Part shown: piece by piece, positions 43,401-55,100 of the stretch
Layout of the letters: every line of letters starts with the position of its first letter
Position numbering within the stretch: position 1 is the first letter of the stretch
Source: Mesostigma viride
Taxonomy: Eukaryota > Streptophyta > Mesostigmatophyceae > Mesostigmatales > Mesostigmataceae
Direction of reading: 5' to 3'
Length of the DNA: 64,000 nucleotides
NCBI GenBank assembly: GCA_009746045.1
Contig: RPFO01000076.1
Span: 3,420,420 to 3,484,419 of the forward strand
Made by a program: the position numbers and the translations under genes
The notes under the pieces: generated by a model
What the model was told of the DNA's origin: nothing
Seen by the model: only the letters and a program-made list of their open reading frames with translations
The model's database searches: none

Positions 43401-44836
43401 ATTAATCTCGGGCCCCGCCTCGGGCTATAAGTTTGCAAAAAAAAAAGTCTCTAAGTCCGGGCAAAGGTGAACAGGAGGAAAACTAGTCAATCCAGCCGTA
43501 CCGTGAAAAGTGGGTGCACGGTGCGCGCACCCCTTGCGGAAGTGGCCATGGCGACTGCGTTTAGGCGAAACTAGCAATGTAAGGCTAGAGAAATGCCACA
43601 AAAATGCTCGAATGTTGAAGACGATGATTTAATGATGTTGGTTTGTGGCGGCAAGTAGCTGATTCACAATATCGCTGCTTTCTTTTACTGCCATCGGCAT
43701 GGGGGGTAAACTGCATTTTTTCGTCGCGCGGAATAAAATAGAATTCGTGATAGCGGCAGTAAATTCGCAGTTTTGGGGGGATTTTTGACCGCGAAGGATG
43801 AATTCGTATCGGTAGCATTGAATTCCAAACCGAACTGGTGCTTTTTGCTACATTTTCGGCCGTTCTCGGTAAGTAATTCTTCAGGCCTCCGCAGTGCATC
43901 TCGGAACCTTCCATGGAAGAACGGCCGTTGTTGCGCGCCTGGGCGAGGGATCTGCGAGGGCAAGGTATAGATTTGTCGCGAATGTTCTGTGCTATCAGTT
44001 CTTTCTCCTATTAGCTCATCGTTCGAAGTTTTTTTCGTTCTTTTTGGGAAGTTTCCGCCAGCTAGCTCGCCGTTGCTTGCCGTGGTGTTGTCGAATACCT
44101 GGCAGCTTTAGATTGTTTTCGTTGATGTCGTGGTCAAGGCCGCTTCAGTCGAAGCCTATTGCTTCTCGGGAAGGTTTAAGGTATTTCATGAAACGTGTTC
44201 TGGCAAGGATGTTGTGCGTATGGAAGCTTCTAGTTGTGTGAGAGTGACGCACCCTCTCTTCGCAGCGGCATCACAGCGCTCATGCGCTGGAGGCCCGCCA
44301 ATGGTTTCTTTCCATTTTATCGTGCAGGGGAGGAAGTGTTTTATTGACGATCATGTCGGAGATATTGCATTTGTGTGACTGCATGTAGATAGCTGCCACC
44401 ATTGGTTTATTTGAGCTTTCCCTTGATATGATGATGTGAAAAGACTGCAATGTGCTGAGCCAACCATGGTTGACATGGTTGACTGCATGCAAGCTTTGTA
44501 TGCCATGATCTCCTTGGTTCCTTGCCCTCCATCGTTCCAGTTTGTTGCCCATCTCAGGTAGGGCAGTTAAGGAGTCGCTGCAGTGTTGATTAGCTTGGTT
44601 GGCATAAACCTTAACACTCTAACCTGGGAGAAACATAGAAAATGCTGATTAGGCATTTCAGTGCCATCATCATTATTGCTATTCACATGCTTATAAGTCT
44701 GGCCATGCTCGAGGGACGGTGAAGGGGTATGAGGTGTGTGGCCACCCATTTGTATTTCATAACATATTCAGCATGTATTTGATGCATGTTGGATGGCATG
44801 CAAAGTGTACTTGTGTTTACTTGGTTACTGAGTGGT
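43401..44836 (+). repeat. Dispersed repeat family, copy near 43.5 kb
   Basis: The stretch from about 43497 (CCGTACCGTGAAA, then GGTGCACGGTGCG, GGCCATGGCGA and GCGTTTAGGCGAAACTA) has a diverged counterpart at 58398 onward. Scattered matches continue for about 1.2 kb, including CCTGGCAGCTTT at 44099 and 58996. No gene is recognised. Confidence 0.65.
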
Positions 44837-45104
44837 CCTTAGCGCCTTGTCAGGTGGTCGTCTAGGAAACCCATCAGTGCCACAGTGACCCCCGACCTTG
44901 AGCATGTGTCATCATCAGTGAGCAAGAGTAAGATGTGCTTTTGGTCATAGATTTGCTGAGTTCTTGGCATGAAGTTTACAAGGTAACCTTGGGTTGACTG
45001 GCCTGCGCTGGTTGTCTCCTTGATATTCATCATCCTGAACGACTCGAACACGCGGACAAGATAACGGCAGGCTCGAGCTACCATGGTCCGGATTCTCCCG
45101 ATTT

Positions 45105-45340
45105 CTGGCCTGCGCTGGTTGTCTCCTTGATGGATGGCAAGTAGTGATGCAGGAGACCACCCCCAAGTCTGTGGGGGCTCCGCGTGTGACCGCATATGGC
45201 ATCCATAGCGATTCGGGCCGCGGTGCCCACAACCCTGTAACTAGGACCTAGATCGCATACACCATCCATTCCATCCCATGTTCCCCTCCCACTAAGGACT
45301 TATGCTCACGTGACGCAGTCACGTGTCTATTAATTAATTA
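45105..45340 (+). repeat. LINE 3' end, second copy
   Basis: Matches 24165-24390 (GTGGGGGCTCCGCGTGTGAC; GATTCGGGCCGCGGTGCCCA) and ends with the same stem CACGTGAC / GTCACGTG (45307-45325), then TTAATTAATTAATT. It is a severely 5'-truncated insertion. A preceding GGCCTGCGCTGGTTGTCTCC block occurs twice, 108 bp apart (44999 and 45107). Confidence 0.85.
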
Positions 45341-45344
45341 ATTG

Positions 45345-45850
45345 ATTTTCACGGATCTGTCAAAAAAGGATCAATTATATCCCCGACTTCTCCTTTAAAT
45401 CTCATCGACCGGGTTTCGAAACAACCTACGAACGCCGTAGATGCAGATCCAACGGAGTAAACAACGTCACGATCGACGCGGCGCCAAATTGTCGCCTAGG
45501 TTCCTTTTCTGCGAGCCATTTTTCAACGTCCCGCCGCGTCGTGTACCCGAGCCCTTTTCTGAACGTACGTGAGATGCAAAATCCGCTTGCCAGACCGGGA
45601 ACTCCGTCCAATACCGTCGTGCAGTACCACCAATGCACTACCATTCAAATCACCGATATCGCTGGAGGTAAACCTCTTATTTAATTTCGCCATCTAGAAA
45701 CGTCTCCGCTACACTACCGCGACTTCAGTACTTTCCGTCACCCTTGACATGTCATGTCGTACAATACTACAAATTAACGCCAATAGAAACTCGCCTCCAA
45801 AAATATATCTTTATAGAGGCACGCCTTTTATTTAATTTCAAGATATGACC
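45345..45850 (-). repeat. Dispersed repeat, copy 2 (inverted)
   Basis: Inverted counterpart of 38862-39275, longer by an internal insertion around 45660-45760. A minus-strand frame (GYTTRRDVEKWLAEKEPRRQ) may be a relic of an encoded protein. Confidence 0.8.
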
Positions 45851-45989
45851 CCACGAGGTAGCCATGGCTGACGGCGGAGCTCATAACTTTCACGTTTGAG
45901 CACCGAATTTAGTCGTGAATATCACAATCGCTTCGTCTTTTAAGACGCACATGCTGATATAATTTTCCGACGCTATTACGCAATATACG

Positions 45990-47403
45990 ATGAGCAAACG
46001 CCCATCGACGCAACGCAGCCTGACGGCTGCGCTCGGCAATGAAAATACGTCTGCAGCTCAGGCTGCAGCTTCGCCATCAGGGCCGGACGGCAGTGATGAC
46101 ACTAGTCGCGCACTGGTGGTCGTCCCGCACCCTCCCGGGCTTCCTGCCTCGCCTTCAGCCTCGCCTGAGCCAAAACGCAGCCGCCCAACCGAACCGAGCT
46201 GGTCTGAGCGCGACTTTGACGTTGACGGGTTATTTTCCACCTTCAACGATGCCAGACCCAGCTTTTTCGACATGCCACCCATCAAGATCCTGGAGTTCGT
46301 GTTTTACGGGTCATACGCCTCCATTCTCGACCTGTGCCAGCGCCTCCAACGCCTTTGCCGCCTCCGCACTGGACCTGACGGCCGGTTCACTATGCGACAA
46401 CATGCTGAGAACCTGGCCAGCTGGTCTCGCCCCCGTCTTCAGCTCGCCGCCCTCTTTTCCATCCTTGAGCGCTCTGTCACGGACCTCTGGACCCCCTCCC
46501 CCTTGACCGAATCCACCTTCCCCCTCCACCTCCAAGCAACCATCTCACAGCACGTGACGCCCCTAGCCGCAGATGTGGCGGCAATGGGCGGCACGCTGGC
46601 TGCTGAGCTCCCCACCATCTCCACCGCCACTTCCAGCCTCCTCGCCTCCTCCACCGCCACCACCCCCACCTCCGACGCCATCACCGCCCAGCTCCGCGAC
46701 ATCGACCAGCGTCTTAAGGACAACGCCATTGCTATCGAGGTTCTGCAGAACACCGCAGGCCTCACCGCCCAGGCGGTGAAGGACATTGCCGCCAAGCCAG
46801 CCCCGGCTGGCCTGGCCGGCGATGCTCCTGCCATCACCACCTGGGCAACATACCACCTCCACCACCTCCGCCGTCGCAGCCCAGCTCCAACGGCAGACGC
46901 TTGACCTCCGCGAGGAGGCCGAGCTCGCCAAGCGCAGCCTCAACGTCATTGTCAAGAACTTCACCATGGAGGAAGGTGAGAATTCCGAGAAGCTTATGCG
47001 TGCGTTTGAGAGAGAAATCCTTGGTCGCATGGGCCTTAACGGTGAGATCGAGCTGGCCGCCCACCGCCTTCCCCGCGCGCGGGGTAAGGCAGGACCGCCC
47101 CCGCTCCTTCTCACCTTTAAGACCCCGGCGGACAAGATTTCTTTTCTCAGACGCCGCAAGCGGCTCGAGAAGACTCTCTTCACCCTTGATGACGACTTGA
47201 CCCTGGCGCAGCAGCAACGGCGACGGGAGCTATGGCCGACCTACCTCCAGCTCCGGCAGACCAAGGCGGGGCAGCCGGTGTACTGGAAGGGGGCGGCCAT
47301 CTACGTCGGCCACAAGCCCTGGCAGGCGACCCCCCCCCCCCGCGGCCCCAGCGACTCCAGACGCCCCAGCTTAGGGGAATACAGCAGTAGTAGTGTAGAA
47401 TAG
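45990..47403 (+). pseudogene. LINE ORF1-like nucleic-acid-binding protein, one frameshift
   Basis: The first frame (MSKRPSTQRSLTAALGNENT, 45990-46904) has a Ser/Pro-rich N-terminus, a conserved-looking segment (FFDMPPIKILEFVFYGSYAS) and a Ser/Thr/Ala region. It loses frame near 46850 in an ACCACCTCC run. The next frame (to 47403) has a coiled-coil-like stretch, an RRM-like strand (LNVIVKNF), AFEREILGRMGL, LLLTFKTPADKISFLRRRKR, then FTLDDDLTLAQQQRRRELWP and VYWKGAAIYVG. This is the coiled coil, RRM and C-terminal domain order of L1-type ORF1 proteins, which coat the retroposon RNA. Confidence 0.8.
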
Positions 47404-47475
47404 ATAGACCGTGGCCATGTACGTGTACGCCTCCTAGAGGCACTATCCCAGCTAAGCCACGCGCTTTATTTAATC

Positions 47476-47685
47476 ATGTACATGTGTGCCTATGATGAGC
47501 CACCCGGTCACTCCTGGTCGCTTGACGACGACCTGACGCCAGCCCAGCAGCAGCAACGCCGCGATCAGTGGCCCGACTACATCCGCCACAAGACCAACCC
47601 CGAGAAGCCCCAAGTGTACTGGCGGGGCGGGGACCTCTACGTCAACAAGAAACTGTGGAAGCCCCCCCGGGCTTCCCCGGGATAG
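47476..47685 (+). pseudogene. Second ORF1 C-terminal domain copy
   Basis: 69 residues. SLDDDLTPAQQQQRRDQWPD, then VYWRGGDLYVNKKLW, repeats the C-terminal domain of the ORF just upstream with about 60% identity by eye, including the FTLDDDL-type start. It is a partial duplication or a second truncated element. Confidence 0.8.
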
Positions 47686-48074
47686 AGCACTCCAGCTAGT
47701 TGACTAGATGGGGGCAATCGATGATGGGATAGCTTAGGCATTACAGCACTTGAAACGATATTAGCGCACAGCGTTATAGTACCTTCAATTAGCTCTGGCA
47801 CCTTGTGGCCATCAGCTTGCGCCTTAATTAGCCGACGTCTTGAGCCCACCTCACATTTGTAGCATAAGCTATGCGTCAGCCTACCTATGGTATTGCACTG
47901 GTTGTATTGCACCCACAGTGTTGCGCCCCGGCACCATGCCGTGGAGAGAGCGCTCTGTGGCCTGCCCACCTGCGGCAGTGAGAGAAGCTAGGGCGCCCTC
48001 CCTCCTTCTCACTGTGTATATAGGGTTGAAGGTTCCTTTACTCTGTATTGGCACCCACGTGACGCAGTCACGTG

Positions 48075-48126
48075 CTTATTAATTAATTAATTAATTAATT
48101 AATTAATTATTAATTAATTAATTAAT
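48075..48126. repeat. (TTAA)n tail
   Basis: About twelve TTAA units, one interrupted, right after the 3' hairpin. They serve as the retroposon tail. Confidence 0.9.
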
Positions 48127-49197
48127 GATGAGCCACACTCCAGATGATGCCTAGCTTTATTTAGTTATGTTATGCCCATGCAGGGAGTAACTCTCTGCTG
48201 AGACGCCATGCCCTAGCTTCTTTGTATAGCTATGCTGATCTTCCCCCCCATGACAGGCTCCCCCTTCGCTGGGCATAGCTTGAAGATCATGGGGATGCAA
48301 GTGCCCTGGTGCACCTAGAGCAAGGGTCCTTTACATCCCCACCCTTGCAGGAAGTAGCTTAGGATGTATGATAGGCCATATGCCCCCTCTCAAGGGCTAT
48401 GTGCTACATATACTCCCAACGGAGTTATGTTACAATTCAATTCAATTCAATTCAAGGTACCTCTTATTTAATATCAGCCCCCGCAGTGCCCCCGCCCTGC
48501 GCGAAGTTTTGAAGCTTGAAGCTAAAAGCCAGTTTCACACCGATTGTGCGCGTGAAGAGCACTTCCCATTTCTTCTAAACGCATTAAAAAAATTACACGA
48601 ATGAAATTCCAGTAGTTTCTCATTCGAAGGCATAAAATGTTGGCCTGCCAGCATCAGATCAGGATACACAGTCACTAACAAGCATAGTTTTGATAGTAGT
48701 ATACTAATGGCCACTAAAGCCAAAGCGATTTGCGACTTAACTTGCTTGGAATAATGCTGAGTTCGTGCAGCTGCAATTGTTACCCATATGTCACAGCAAG
48801 AAGCATATAATTGAGGCAACGTGCCAGGTCCTGGTGGCATCAGGGGTAAAACACCCGACTTGTTATGTGGAAAAAAACATCGCACATGACACATCGCCGA
48901 GAATTGCCTCACCAGTTGTGGGAGAGTGCAAGCGCCGACACACTTGATGAGCCACGGTGCCAGAAAAAAAAGACAGAAATGCCGGCCGGCCGAGCAACCG
49001 CCTCACCCCACCCTTAAGAGATGTGATCAAGCGATCGACAGATTGAAATACCTCTTTCCCGTCGCCGAATAGGGTCGCATAGCTCCTTGCAAATTTGCGA
49101 GAACATGCACTGCTAATGACCGCCTGGGCCCAGCCAGCCAGTTTGCCACAAAAGCCGAGATCAAACCCAACCCATGGCCTGTGAGAAAAGCCCTTGC
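48127..49197. other. Region downstream of the host gene
   Basis: No gene recognised. 48459-48510 repeats the AAATAAGAGGTACCT family end. The minus-strand 3'UTR and polyadenylation site of the host gene should lie in 48900-49197, but no clear signal was found. Confidence 0.4.
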
Positions 49198-52100
49198 TCA
49201 TGTTTTCACCAGCACACCAGCGACCTCCTCGTCCGTGAACTGCCACGGGGCAAAGCCCTCCCCGGCCACACCCTCGGATATCGACTCGGGCAGCGGGCTG
49301 TCGCTGCTATCTGTGATGCGCTTGTGGTGCGCGGGCAGCACCTCGAAAAGGTCCAGGGGCACGCTGTCGTCTGAGGGGCCCATGCGGCGGAAGAAGCGCG
49401 GCACCCAGGGTAGCTTGCGCGCCTGCCTCTCTTGCAGCTCGCTTCGTTGCCGCTCTTCCAACCTGCCGGTGTCCATTATGCGGGGGCAGTGGAGGGTGTG
49501 TGCCAGGGGGTTGGGATCGTGAACGCGTGTCAACGTGGAGAGAGAGGGGCGGATGACATGGGAGGCAGATGCTAGACCAAGAAGATGGCAGAAAAAAAAC
49601 ACCAAATATCATACCGAGTAGCCCATAGACCACGAGTATAGAAATATTAGACGATCGAGTCTAGAAGATTGCCCCAAAGACAGGCAGACCATTCCAAAGC
49701 AAAAAAAAAGGTTGACTGTGACGACAACTCAAGTGCAGGGCGGTCCCCATCTCCCTGGTAATAGCTACCCTGGGGTAGCTTCAAGGGTCATGGATAATGC
49801 CAGGAGAAGGAATTCAGGGAAGGAATTTTGCAACAATCATAGTTTCTTCATAGCAAGATGGAGGTATAGCTGCTGCGGTCAGGTTGACAGAGCTCGACGT
49901 GGGGTCATTTTGATGCCACGGACGCCCAAGACGGCGTGTTATGGAAAAACGATACAAATTACAAGGGTATCATACTGCGACTGATTACAATAACATTATA
50001 ATGCGATGACCGAAGTGACAGCGGCTACTCACTTGCTGCGAATGGCGGCCGCTTTCTTCAAGTCCCCCCGCTCAATCGCCAGTCGGTCGGCGCGCCGCCG
50101 CGAATCACTGGCCAGCGGCGGCACCAGCGCGCCATGGGGGCCCCTGCTCGATGTGGCGACCGTGCTGAGCGTGCCAGCAAACTCGGTGAAGCCGTACTTA
50201 TGGCCCTGCGGCAGAGGCTTCTTGCGCCAGAGGAGCACCTCGGGCTCTCCCTCAGCCACGGTGGTGTCCTTGCGGCAGCGCACGTAGGAGAGGTTGTCGT
50301 TGCTCTTGCCGAACACGCGTGCCTTTGGCACGCCGTCCGCGTCCATGACCTTGCCTTCGACCTCATAGCGGTTGGTGCTGTGGGGGTGCGTGGGGTGTAG
50401 GGGGGGACATATGTGTGCGTGCGCGTGCGTGTGCATGCGTGCAGGCATGTGTGTGTGTCAGGGAGGGAGAGAGAGAAAGAGAGAGAGACAGAGCGAGACA
50501 GGGAGGGAGGCAAGCAGGGAGGGAGGGAGGCAAGCAGGGAGGGAGGGAGGGAGGGAGGGAGGGAGGGAGGGAGGGAGGGAGGGAGGGAGGCAAGCAGGGA
50601 GGGAGGGAGGGAGGAAGGGAGGGAGGGAGGGAGGAGGGAGGGAGGGAGGGAGGGAGGGAGGGAGGGAGGGAGGGAGGGAGGGAGGGAGGGAGGGAGGGAG
50701 GGAGGGAGGGAGGGAGGCGGCACACGCGCATGCGCCAACTGTTGAGGTTTCTTGTTTCGTGAGCGCATCACACCCATGTATTCACGAATCCATTTTACCA
50801 GCCACAAGAAGCCAGAAACCATTTGAGCTCACCCTCTCCCCCGTCTCCTCTTCCCACCCCACCCCGCATGGCTCCTTTCTCACATGTGCAAATCGCATGT
50901 AGCCTGCTCCTGATGAGGTGCCTCTTCGTATAAGAAGCACATTTGGTGAGGTGGCCCCTTCCACTAGCACAATATAGCCACTCCTGTGCCGCTCCTGAAC
51001 CATCTACCCGGCTTGAAGGTGAGCACCCACCTAAACCAACCACATGGATTGAAGGCAGTGCTTCTGCTAACGGGACTATTTCGTCAACTGGTTGACGAAT
51101 TTTGAAAATAGTAAAATAGTCAACCATTTTGGGCAATTCGTCAACCACATTCGTCAACCAACTTGGCAATTCGTCAACCAATTGACGAATATGTTCCGCA
51201 GTTCGTCAACCGGTTTGACGAAATGTTTAGGGTATTCGTCAACCACCCAACCACACAAGTCAGGCCAGACCTGAGGTCCAGCGGCGCGGCATCAGGCCGT
51301 CAGCCCGTACCATCTGAATATTCCTAGGAACGATGCAGTTATTAGTGTTGGTTTGGAAAGACAGTACGGTTCAGGACAATGCTCGGGTACCAAAACTGAA
51401 GACGAGCAAGGCAGGACTGAGCCGACCAGGGCATGAAAAAAATATTACCGGTATTAATCATGGTATTAATTACCCTCCGACCTCAGGCCGTCTGGCGACT
51501 ACATGTGCGATAAAATATTGCATGCGAAATTGTTTCGATAATGGCGGCGGGCGATGTTTAGGGCGATATTTAGGTAGTGTTGCATGAGCTAGAGAATGTC
51601 AAAGAAAAACGGTTTGGCAGGTTTCAAGACTAGCACCTTAGATGCTCTGTTTAAGAAGCAAGCTGGAGAAACTGTAGCAACGGAAAATATCGTCGACCTA
51701 GGCCGCAGTTTAGATGAGAAGGAGGGCAGGCAGGGCCGCGACAAACGCAAGAGAGTAGAGCGTGAGGAAGAGGATGAGTCTAATGCGCAGGACGAGGAAG
51801 ATAGCGGCCAGTCAGCATCATCTGACAGCGCCTCAAACTCTGTCGAGGAGGAATCTGGCGAGGAGGGGGCCGAGACAGAAAGGAGCAAGGCCGATGATGA
51901 CGGCAGCTCTGAGCCAGGGAAGAAGAAGGGCAAGAGAAAGCCAGCTCCCAGTACGAAAAGGCAGAGACAGGAGTACAACAAGCAGTACAGCAAGGAGCGG
52001 CCCGAGCGCGAGCAGTGGTGGGAAAACGGACAGTACGAATGGGCCCAAACGACCACGGATCTCAGCGGTACGAAGTCGATTCAGTGCATCCCGTGCTCGT

Positions 52101-55100
52101 GGCACGGGCAACCAGTGGACAGGCGCGCGCAGCGCGCAGGGTGCAGGGCCAAGCTCGGACAAAACTGTGCCAGTAGTGCCTGTTGATAGCAGCGAGGAGG
52201 ATGTGATGGTTGTTTAATGGCCTCGTGCTGTGCACACTTGACTCAGGCCTAGCTGTGAACGATACTAGTTATTCTTCTGTAGTTTATGCAGTTGTCAACA
52301 ACAACTATGTGATATTATGTGTTATCCACATGCATTACATGCGTGTGTGAGGCGTGAGCGACCTTAAGTTAATTATGAAGAAATAAAGCTTCCTCCTCCC
52401 CCCCCCCAGGGTTGACGAGGCGCCAAGGCAAATAGTCAACCAGTTTGACGAATTGCCGAGGCAAATAGTCAACCATTTGACGAAGCGCCGAGGCAAATAG
52501 TGAACAGTTTGACGAATGACAAAAACCCTTAGCAGAAGCACTGATTGAAGGTGAGCACCCACCTGCACCTCCTGCATGGCTTCAAGGTAGCACCCACCTG
52601 AACCACCCGCACGGCTTGAAGGTGAGGACTGACTTCTCTCCCGTCGTCAGGTTCTCCAGCACCATGTCGCCAAAGCTGTCGATCCACGTCCTGAAGATGC
52701 GTTAGGGGCCAAGCCCACCATGAGCTAGTACATGTGAGTTAAAGGAAGGCATCACAGCAGGCGGTAGCTGTCGATTTACGTCCGGAGGGTAGAAGAGATA
52801 CAAGTGGAGGAGGGTTTAGGGTTTAGGGTTTAGGGTTGCAATTGGTATAACGATACCTCAGCTACAGGGTGTGATGTACGGAGGGGAGGAGGTGACCATG
52901 TGTTGTATATATTGGCCGATTTCTCATTGATACATCCCAGCATGCATCCACATCTAAAGCAGCGAGGGCGACTGAGGGGAGGTGATCGTGCATCATTCAT
53001 GGGAAAATGTCTCGGTCATGCACCACAAGACCATGCACATGATTGGGTCATGGGCAAACATTCGTTACATTAACTGTCAATACATGGTCCGGCCGCAGTT
53101 GTTGACCCATGCCCTGGACAGTGGTGTGGCTGCGGAAGGGGAGTTCAGCCCGTCAGCGCCCTGAATGATGGTGTGGCTGGAATGCACGGAGATTCAGCAG
53201 CATGGAGACTCAGCAGCAGGAGTTCACAGCAGAAGTGGAGCCAACGGCTTGGGCGGTGGTATGATGGAAAAGTGTGGAACGGGAGTGGTTAAGGGGTTGG
53301 GAAGCAGTGGGAGGGAGTTGCTGATTATGAGAAACATGTGTGCCTCCCTTCACCTGCCCTTGATAGGCTGGCCTTCCCTGCTCACCTGCCCATGAGGATG
53401 TTGTACGCCTCAACCAGAAAGGATAGCGTTCATGGTAAGATCCCTTGATGGACGTGCCCTTGGTGGTAGGACTTTGTACGCCCTCCTTCACCTGCCCACG
53501 AGGATGTTGTAAGCTCTCCTTGACCTGCCCATGAAAGTATTGCACGCCTTTCTTTACCTGACCTCGTTAAGCTGCACCCCCCTTGCTCACCTGCTCATGA
53601 GGATGTTGTACGCCCTCCTTTACCCGCCCATGAGGATGTTGTACGCCCTCCTATACCTGCCCATGATGATGTTGTACGCCCTCCTTTACCTGCCCTTGAG
53701 GATGTTGCACGCCCTCCTACACCTGCCCATGAGGATGTTGCACGCTCTCCTTTACCTGCCCATGAGGATGTTGTACGCCTTGGATATGGGGGGGACGAGC
53801 GAGATGGAGACGCCCGCCTTCTTGAACAGAATGCACGTGCGGCCGACCGGGTAGACCTCAACAGCGTTGCCGAGAAACTTGGTGCGCGGGCTGGAGGTGA
53901 CAGTGTAGGACCAGTGCTCATTCTCCGCGTGGGCGACCGCGAGGTTGGGCTGGACACCGACCTGGTGGCAGAGGGGCAGGAGGGATGGGTGCAGGGAGGA
54001 GGGGGGAGAGGAGGGGAGGATAAGGGGGTGGCGGACAGGGGGAGGAAGAGGGGGGAGAAGAGGGAGGAGAGGGGGGAGAGGCGGAGAAGTTAAAGGAGAC
54101 GGGGGAGCAGAGGGGGGAGGAGGGGGGGGAGGAGAAGGGGGAGGAGAGGCGGAGAAGAAGGGTAGAAAAGAAGTACAGGGAAAGCCAGGGGGCAGAGTGG
54201 GGAGAAAGCAGAAGAGGAGTCGGAGGAGTTGGAGCCATACTGTGAAGAAGAAAGAGTACACAGTAGGAGGGAACTTGGGACATACACCACAGCCTCCTGC
54301 CACCAGGGCCCAGTATTGGAAGGGAATTTCCACCAAAAGCGGCGGGATAAGCCAAAGAGTGGCGGGAGACATGATCCGAAAGGGGGGGAAATGGGCAGTG
54401 TTTCTAGTAAGGGTGTTCGGCACGCTTCAGTCGGCTGACGCGCCGCCGTTGGCGGCGCGTCGGACGGCCGACACACCACCGTTGGAGGCGCGTCAGCCCA
54501 CATTAGTCAAGGGCAGGTCCCAGCCCCCCCCTAAAGGGAGAATTATCCTCAAGGACCCTTAAGGAGCAAAATTACCAGGGAAGGGGGGGTGGGGCAGTTG
54601 GATTGGGGGCAGGTGCAAGATGGGACTGGGGGCAGTAGCAAGATGAGAAAAGAGGTTCCAAGGGTGCACGCAGGGGCAGGACAGATACTACGACATTGGA
54701 TCTCAAACATGCTCCTTTGTTAAAACTGGCCTTATCAAGTTTATCAACAACATGATGAGAGATAACTTCCATTTCACGATGTTTGAACGTCACAGATTTC
54801 TGAACGGGCATTCCGGTAAAAAGTTACAAGTGGTTACAAAAAAGCTTTATTGGTTGCCCTAAGGGCTTAACAAAATGAGCTTGCGATGTACATGGTAAAT
54901 GACAGGTACTTGATGCATAAAGCTCAAGCAATGGCTAGCATGTCTGGATGTGCATAAAACAAGCCGCTCTAGCTCCTTCACGGCCTGGGTTACATCGACG
55001 AGAGCAGGACTACTTGATCCTGCCCCGTAGGCGGTTAGCCTTTTGAAATATTACGAAATCGCCATCGAATGAAACCTTGTAAGGAATCCCCCTCCGTTTG

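Larger units (their letters stand above)
45990..48126 (+). mobile_element. ORF1-only LINE-derived retroposon
   Basis: An ORF1-type protein with one frameshift, then a second truncated ORF1 C-terminal copy, a 360-bp 3' region, the stem CACGTGAC / GTCACGTG (48056-48074) and a long TTAA tail. No endonuclease or RT lies between ORF1 and the 3' end. The shared 3' hairpin suggests it is mobilised by the LINE family represented at 23360-24392. Confidence 0.7.

Noticed and set aside
46563-47217. Minus-strand ORFs opposite the LINE ORF1
   Set aside because: Low-complexity Ser/Gly/Arg shadows of a strand with clear ORF1 motifs.
50372-50902. Gly/Arg/Glu repeat ORFs
   Set aside because: Translation of the (GGGA)n tract.
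53752-54423. Single-exon 223-residue Pro/Leu-rich protein
   Set aside because: Only its last 68 codons are coding (an ORP exon). The rest is intron low-complexity sequence read through the acceptor site.
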